Shown piece after piece: positions 6,424-15,400 of a stretch of DNA of 17,607 nucleotides. The notes under the pieces are model-generated. The model searched no databases and was not told the origin of the DNA. It saw only the letters and a program-made list of their open reading frames with translations. A program made the translations under genes and the position numbers. Position 1 is the first letter of the stretch; every line of letters begins with the position of its first letter. Source of the DNA: UMGS1470 sp051889215 (GTDB lineage: Bacteria; Bacillota; Clostridia; Christensenellales; UBA1242); contig JBJFDC010000015.1 in assembly GCA_051889215.1 (NCBI GenBank), positions 1-17,607 on the forward strand. Direction: 5' to 3'.

Positions 6424-9400
6424 TTGGAAAATAGATTGGGGAAAAAGGTTAGCAAATTTTCTATGGCAAAAGCGGTCATATTGTTTTTGTCGTTTGTATT
6501 TATTATATCAGTTTTTGGCGTTTCGTTGTCGATTTTTCGCGATAATTCCCAAGATGAACAAAGCAATGATTTTGCACCTATTGTTTTATCAGATGATTCA
6601 TTCAGCACGCTTAAATCACAGGTGTCTGTTGATATGTTGGGCAAGAGCATTCTTGTTCAACCTGTTTCTTTTGTTGTCTCAAAAGACACGAGTTCAGGCG
6701 TTTATGTGCGCGCGTGCATAAACTTCGACGGAATTGCAAATGATGCAAGACAAAAAATTGCCTATGAATCAATAACCGCAGCAACTCCAGTGCTTGGAAA
6801 ATCATATAAGTGGACAAGATTTGGAGAATACTATTATCTTTGCGACAGTTCAAATCAACTCGTTGCATTGACATCGGCAAATTCTGGAGAGGTTTTTAAT
6901 TTGCTTGAAAAAGAAGCGAACATTGTCCCAGAAGATATTGTTGATGAAAAGTTTGCTGGTGGAGAAAAACTCAACTTGAATGTCACTCTTCAATCAGTTC
7001 AAACTTCAAAAGTTTCGAGCAAAAATGTTGAGGCGGCACATTCGGCATTTAATGCTGTTGAAACAACTCTGGCAAACACCAAACAACAATGCAAACTCTA
7101 TTTCTATGATGCCGATGGACTGTTGCTTGGCAACCAAACAGTGGCATATGGCAAGGGTGTGACAATTCCAACTCCATCTGCTCAAACAGGAAAAAATCTT
7201 ATTGGTTGGAACACAAAGTCGGATTACACTGGCGCAACTCTTGATGAAGAAGATTTGTCGTCGGTTTATGAGGATTTGGTTCTCTATGCCGAATTTGATG
7301 CATTGACATATAATGTCACGGTTATTCAACCAACTGATGAATTGGGAAATCCGATTGGAACAATCGTGCCAGGGAGCACAACCATAAGATATGGACAATC
7401 GATGACATTCAGGGTTATCCCAAACACAAACTACTACATATATGGCGTTTATATCAACGACAAAAACATCGGTTCGGTTTCAGAATTTATTTTGAGTGGA
7501 CAAACAAGCGATGTTGTGATTCGAGCAGACATATCTCAAGAAGTTATATTCCTTGATATAAATGGCGGCTCTGGCACTCAACCAAGAATAACATTCAACG
7601 AAGACAAAACCAAATTTGTTTTGTCAGAAATTGAGCCAACCGGACCAAGTGGAAAAGAATTCTATTATTACAGCACAAATCCTCTTGACAATGAACAAGG
7701 TCAAAACGGAATAAGAATTGACCTCGGTGTTGAATATCCTTTGTCATATCTTGAGGGCAACAAAGTTCTATACGCAATTTATCTTACACCAACGGCAGAT
7801 TATCAGACTGCCACAGACTATATTGTTGTTCCAAAAAATGTGACATCAATTCAAGGCGTTGGCGAAAACAACATGTTTGGAATTGATACATCGGAAGTTA
7901 AATTTGTCACTCTTCCAAGAAGCGTGAAAAAAATTGGAAACGGGTCATTTAGAAATTTGGACGGCTTGACTGGGCTTTCAATGTCAACAGTCGTTGATTC
8001 GATTGGTGAATATGCTTTTGAAAACTGCGTATCAATTGAACAATTTGCTTTTGGCCCATTCATTAATAAAATTGGCGATGGAGCATTCAAAAACTGCGTT
8101 TCTCTTTCGACTCTCAAAAATTTTGAAAACATTCCAACAACAGAACTCGTTGGCACATTTGAAAATTGCGCAATGCTCACAAACGTGACATTGCCAAGCG
8201 TGGTCACAAGAATTGAAAGAACTTTCAAAAATTGCAGCAATTTGCTTGAAGTTGTTTTGCCAGACGGATTGAGGAATATTGAAGAAAGCACATTTGAAAA
8301 TTGTGCATCTTTGAGTTATATTGAAATTCCTTCAAGTGTTTCGTTCTTTGGCTCAAAAGTATTCAGAAATTGTGTTTCATTAATAGCAGTTTATGGTTTA
8401 AAAGATGTTGTTGCCATTGAAATTTCTGATTCGATGTTTGAAAACTGTGTATCTTTGCAACAACTCAACATTCCAAGCAACACTGCGGTGATTGGTGACA
8501 GGGCATTTTATGCTTGTTCGGCTTTGCAATCAATAAACAATCTTTCGGTTGTCAAAGTCGGAGAAGTTTGTGAAGAAGCTTTTGCAAAATGCACAAATCT
8601 CAAAGAATTAATTTTTAGCGGAAGCGTGAAAACTGTTGGAGCAAGAGCGTTTGCCGATTCTGGCGTTGAAAAAGTTTCACTTTCACAGAGACTTTCAACT
8701 TTGGGAGAGGGTGCGTTTGAAAATTGTGCAAGATTGTCATCAGTTCAAAATCTTGGAATTATAACAAACATTCCTCAAAATTCATTCAAAAACTGTTCAT
8801 CTTTATTTAGTGTTTCAATTCCTGCAACAGTCACAAATGTTGGGACGCTTGCTTTTGAGAATTGTTCTTCACTTACAAATTTGAGTATTCCAGCAAGTGT
8901 TCAAACCATTGAAGTTGATGCGTTGAAGAATGCAACAGGTCTCAAATCAATCACTCTTCAAGGAGATTTGGCATCAGTTTATAATCTCAATTCAACAGGA
9001 CTAAATTGGTATTACAACACTGTTGCCGTAAACGAACTCAACAAAAAAGGATACTACACCACAGTCGTTTCTGATTGGATTGTTCAAAATATCAATGGAC
9101 AATACTATATCGTTGGATATAGAGGAATAAGCACAAATGTCACAATCCCATATATCATAACAAATGAAATTGGTGAAAGAACTTATATTTATGGCGTTGC
9201 GCTGCAGCAATACACCGATCCATCTTTCACAGGATTTGAAAATGTTGTTATTGAAGAGGGCATTCAAGCGATATTTAATATTGATGCAAAAAACACAACC
9301 AATGGCGCTGTGTCAGTCAAATATCCATGCTTCCAAAACATGACGACACTCAAATCAATCACTCTTCCTTCGACATTGTCTTCTCTGAGCAATGGCGCTT

Positions 9401-12400
9401 TTGCTGGTTGCAGCAGCTTGACCGAGGTCGTTGGACTTGAAAACACAAAAATCACCAAACTTGGTGACTTGTTCATGGTTCCATCAAACACAGTGCTTGA
9501 TTACGATGACATAATCACTATTGATGGAATTGAATATCGCATAAAATATAACAAACCTGACGAAATTGGCGGCGTTTTCCAGGAAACTGCACTCAAAGAA
9601 ATAAAACTTCCAGCAAACCTTCAGATTATTGGAGCGGGATGTTTTTCGATGACTCCAATCAAAGAAATTGCAATTCCAGCCAGTGTTCGAGGAGTTGGAG
9701 CAATGGCGTTTGGTATGATGGAAAATCTCGAGAGCATCACCGGATTTGAAAACTGCATTCTTGACCACAAAGAAACAATCAATGGACAGACTATAAATTG
9801 TGGGTTTGCTGCAATTATGTATATTCAAGATGGCGGAACATATGATTATAACTATCCTATCTTCTATGGCTTGCCAAAATTGAAAACTCTTTCTTTGCCA
9901 TCATATGCAACAATCCATTCTGGAACAATATCCCTGACTGGAACAACGGTGTCTGACCCTATTTTAATTGTGATGTGTGAAAATTTGGACACAATTATTC
10001 TCCCAGGTGATTGGTCACAACAATTCAGTTTGTCAGTTCTCAATGAAAGCACAGGGGAATTTGGCATAAATTCTTATAAATGGTATCTCAATGGAAAAGA
10101 AGTTCCATATGCAATGGAAGCTGGCACATACACAATTTTCCCAGGATCTGACGACTCGGAATGGGTTGTTGATGAGAATGGAATGGTGATTGCATACAAG
10201 GGCTCAAACACAACTGTCACAGTCCCTTCTTCCATCGTGCAAAATGGTGCCGTTGTGAATGTTGTTGGTGTGAAATCATTCAAGAATGCCGCGCTCGTTA
10301 ATGTGACTCTTTCCGAAGGATTGACAACAATTGATGCAGGCGCTTTTGCAAACATGACAAGACTAAAAAACGTCAAACTCTCAAATTCAATAACGACAAT
10401 TGGAGATGGGGCATTTGAAAATTGTTCGGGGCTTGTTAGTGTTGTCTTGCCAAGCAGCACTCAAACTGTTGGCGCTGATGTATTTAAAGGTTGTTCTTCT
10501 ATAAAGATTATAGTATTAAATAGTAATATAACAACTGAACAAAATCTGGCTAATATTTCAGATGGCGAGTGGTTCTATCAAAATGATGGGGCTAGTGTTG
10601 TCGTCTCTTCAATGCAAACAGCCGGAATTTATTCCAAATACTCAAGTGTTGCAACAACAAATGAGTGGGAAGTGAAAGCATATAAAGGCAAAAACTATAT
10701 CACGGCATATTTGGGTTCATCAAAAGCCATCACAGTGCCAGTGCTTGTTGTTGAAAGTGATTATTCAAAAATCTATGAAATTTATGGATTGTTGGCACTC
10801 AAAAAATTCAATTTTACATCAATAACAGTCAGTGAAGGAATTGAGACATTGGGTCTTGATTTGAACGATAGCGAATATGCTGAAGTCTACACTTCTTTGG
10901 GTTTGATGGACCAAGAAACATCAAAAATATACACTCCTTTCATGCAGCTGGCTCAAGGTGACAGCTCGGTTTATATGAACAATCTTTCAACTCTCATTTT
11001 GCCAGATAGTTTGAATATCGTTGGAAGATATGGACTTGCTGGTATAAAGCTTCAAGGAACAAACACACAAATTGAACTGAAAGATATATCAACTTTGGGT
11101 TATGGTGCTTTGAGTTTTGTGCAAGTCAACCAAATAAGCATAAATATGACTGCGACCAAAACTCTTTCAAAAATTCCAACAAATTGCTTTGCCGGTTCTC
11201 AAGCAAAAACCATCAGCATTGGTTATGGACCAACAACAATCGAGAGTGGAGCATTTTCAAATTGCTCAAATTTGACTGAAATAAATTTGCCAGCATCAGT
11301 TGTCACGATTGAAGATGGGGCTTTTGATGGCTGCACAAGCATCAAAGAACTCAATCTTCGCAATGCAAGAAAAATTGGGTCAATTTCTGGCTGCACAAGT
11401 CTTGAAAAGATAATCTTGGGCGCAGCTTTGTATGAACCATATTCGGCAACCAACATCAGCAACAAAAACGGCAACACATGGTATTATGAAGGTGGAAGTG
11501 CTGAACCTGTTTCATATTTTGATATCGCAGGAACTTATGTGTGCGAAATGCCAGATTTAAGCACAATTTGGACATATGAACAAATTGATGGCAAATGGTA
11601 TATAACAGGATACACTGGAAATTCGGTTAATCTCACAGTTCCAAGTTCACTCACAATTGAAGGGGTTGAAACAGCAATCTCTGGAATAAAATCAATCACA
11701 ACAAATGATGGTGTTGAAATTGAAACAGTTGTCGTCTCCGAGGGAATCAGCGAAATTCTTGCAGGCGCATTGAGTGAAAAAACAAATCTTTCATCAATCA
11801 CATTGCCTTCTTCATTGACAACAATCGGTGCAAATGCTTTTTCAGGCACAAATATCAATTTGCTCACACTTGGGTGCGAGTCTTTGACGCTTTCAGCTGG
11901 TGCACTTGATGGAATGGACAACCTTGAAATCATCAATGTTAAGAATGCTGTGAACTCATCATATACTCTTCCTTCGGGCAAAACATGGACATATATCGAT
12001 GGTCAATCTGCATCGACCACAACAACAACTCTTCTAAACAAGGGCATATACACGACTCTTTCAAATGTTGCAACAACAAATGAATGGATTGTTGGGGCGG
12101 ACGGAAATAGTCACTTTATTGCAGGATACAAACTTGATTATACTGATTCATCAAAAACTTTGGAAGTTCCAAGACTTGTTATAAATCACAAAACATTTGA
12201 TGTTTATGAAATTTCATCAATAAAATCTTTGTATATGCCAAACAAGACAAATAACAATGTTGAAATAACCTTGAAAATCAGTGAAGGCATAACAAAAATT
12301 GACACCAATAGTTCTTCTCATTATATGACTGATGTGCTTGGAGTTAATTATGGTTATATCACGCAAAGATTGGAAAATTCTGGCGCAAACAACATTGTTT

Positions 12401-15400
12401 CAATCGAATTGCCTTCAACGATATTCGAAATAGGGTCATACGCATTTAGTTATTTATATAATTTGCGAGAAGTTATCAACCTTGAAAACACTCAAATAAA
12501 AGAATTAAAATCACACACATTCTATGGCAATAATGAATTGACACAACTCAATTTCCCAATAACACTAAAAGATATTGGTGAATATAACTTGTCTGATACT
12601 CCAAATTTGAACAAAATTGTTTTGCAATCCGCATTAAATTCATCTTATAACATTGCTGGAGCAGGAAATGGAATTTGGTATTACAATAGTGAAACAATAA
12701 AGACTGTGACCATGCAAAAAGCTGGAATCTATTCATCATCTCCAATCCAAACAATCGGACTTTGGGTCGTTGAGCTCATTGATGGAAAGAACTATATCAC
12801 TGGCTATCTTGGTGGTGCAACAGAACTTGTTGTTCCTCATGAGCTCTTTGATGAACAACAAGGGGAGATTGTTCAAATTTATGGCGTTCGTGGAATAGGA
12901 AAAACCGACCTCACATCAATCACATTTGAAGAGGGAATTGAAGAGGTTGGAGAAATGAGTGCAAGCGGTAATATTTTTGGAGGAGAATGCACAAATCTTT
13001 CAAAAATTTCAATGCCTTCAACTCTCACAACAATATATGACCATGCTCTCGACAACATTAGCGCCGAAAATATTGTAATCACAATTTTTGGCTCTCAAAC
13101 AAATGCCTATACACTTTCTTCAATCAAAGATACAACTTGGTATTATGGAAATGCGAATGTCACAATCATGCAAACCTATGGTTCATATGCGACATTCCAA
13201 GTTTCAGCATATATGCCAGACGCCGACACAAGCGCACAACTAGCAGGAAAGACGTCTGCAGAAAGAAATAGCATTGTCACGGCGGCAGGATATGGCGGGA
13301 TTGACAATGCTTGGCGCATAACCGATTTAGACACCGATGGAAAAGATTGGTATATGTATGGTTATTATGGCTCTCAATCAGACATCGTTGTTCCACATTA
13401 TGTCATGGACTATTATTCAATCAACAAAGTTCCAGTTCTTCGAGAAATTTGCAATTTCATGGCATTAAATCAAGACGATTTGACGCAACAAATCACAAAA
13501 ATAACTCTCGAAGAGGGATATACCAGATTTGGTGGAAAAGAAAATTCGACAGAAGTTTCATTCCCTGGGAAATATTTGGGTGTTGAGACAATCCAAGAAG
13601 TCGTTTTGCCTTCAACATTGACCAAACTTGGAATGTATGCGTTTGTTGGCTTTGTTTCTCTTGAAAAAATCAATCTTGAAGAGACAAACATCAGCACAAT
13701 CACAAGTTATGCTTTTGTTGACACTATAAAATTGAAAACACTTGTTCTTCCTGACGTCGTCAAAAAGATTGAAACAGGTGCATTCTATGGTTCGGGTCTT
13801 GTTGAATTTGAACTCAACGAGGGCTTGCTTTCGATGGACAAGGGTTCATTGGCAGGACTCACAAAACTCAAGGTTTTGACAATTCCTTCAACCATTTCGT
13901 CGCTTACACAAGATGTATTAATCTATGATGTGACTGGAAATGGTGTCGAAACGCTTTCCTCACTTGAAAAGATTGTAATCAAAAAAGACTTGTCAACATC
14001 AATCAATATTGAGGAGGCAACAAAAAATGTTTACTACAAAGATGGTTCTCAAATTGCTCTCTCAACAATCGCTCAAGCGGGAACTTACCTCAATTATTTG
14101 TGCGGCACAACAGACGAGTGGCAATATGAAACATCTGACGGCAAAAACTACATAACCTCATACACTGGCAAAAATGTTGTCGTTGATGTTCCAACCTATA
14201 TATGGAATCGCGCAACAGAACAAACAATAGAAATTTATGGCGTTAAAAACCTCAACAACTCAAAAATAAGAAAACTCACGATTCGTGAAGGAATAAAGAG
14301 TGTTGGAAACGGCTCATACAACATTTTTGGTGGGTCGCCAAACAACATTTTAACCTATATTTCTCTTCCATATTCTCTTGCTGAAAACGACTGGAATATT
14401 CTTGATGGCTGCAATGCACTTGAAAGCATCAATCTTTTTGGCAATTTGCAAACAGCATTGACAACCTCAGACATCAAACAAGTGACATGGCATTCTCACG
14501 ACAAGTTGATAAGTGGATTGTTGTTGGGAGAAGAAGATATACAAGATGAAATCACAACAATTTCTCTTGCAGGTGGATATTCGACTTATTCCATAAAAAG
14601 TAATGTCCTTTTGGCAAAACCTGCTTATGACGGATTTGGAGCAGATTCTTATTGGATGGGTGAATCTGGCTCGAATATTGATGCATTTATTCCGGCATTT
14701 GCACTATATTTCCCATCAAGATTGTCCTCCTCTTTAATCGACCTTGAAAGTGCTTCGGACCCAATGACTATTTATTCATCATACTATCAAATCGTGCCAA
14801 TTAATTCTGTCATCACTCTTCGAACATTCTCTGGTTATCAATCGGGCACGATTGGCAAAGTTGCCAAGTATGGAAACAACTCTTTGGCTTTCAGAAGTTT
14901 GACATTTGCTGAAGGAATAACAAGAATTGGTGACAAAGGTGACAAAAATAATGGCGTCGGCTCAGAAGGATCATTAAATGCTTTGGGACCTATCGTTTGT
15001 GAAGGCAATGGTGTGACAAAAGTTGGTTCAGAAGACAAAATTAATCTGCTTGCTTTTGATGGGGCTTTTGATAGCACAGTTCCATCACAACTCAATGCAA
15101 ATGGCGGAACTTTGAGCTTGTCATCAACTGCGTATGCCGGACCAAAAGCGTTGTCATACTCGCCTAGTGGAGCATCAAAGGCAACGACAACAATTGGACT
15201 CACAAAAGGTGTTTATGTTTTTGAGGCAATGGTCAAGTCTTCAACCGCTGTTTCACCTTTGCAAGTTCAACTTTCTTCGGGTTCCGGATATATGACTTTT
15301 GACAGTGAAGTTCATTCTGGCAGTGGAAATTATGAATACATTTTTGTCAAATTTGAAGTTCAATCAGACATTTCAGCAATACTCAATCTCACTCAAAATG

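Noticed and set aside
6255..6650. A 131-codon minus-strand frame across the giant gene's promoter and start
   Set aside because: It overlaps both promoter and signal-peptide coding sequence, and its composition is unlike the neighbouring proteins.
7851..8291. Long antisense frames opposite the LRR region (also at 11535-11981, 14838-15203 and others)
   Set aside because: They mirror repeated sense codons such as tca, ttg and gaa in the LRR pattern; shadows, not genes.
7816..8997. CRISPR-like or tandem DNA repeat array
   Set aside because: The periodicity is at protein level (20-25-residue LRRs); nucleotide sequences of the units differ, and no spacer structure exists.
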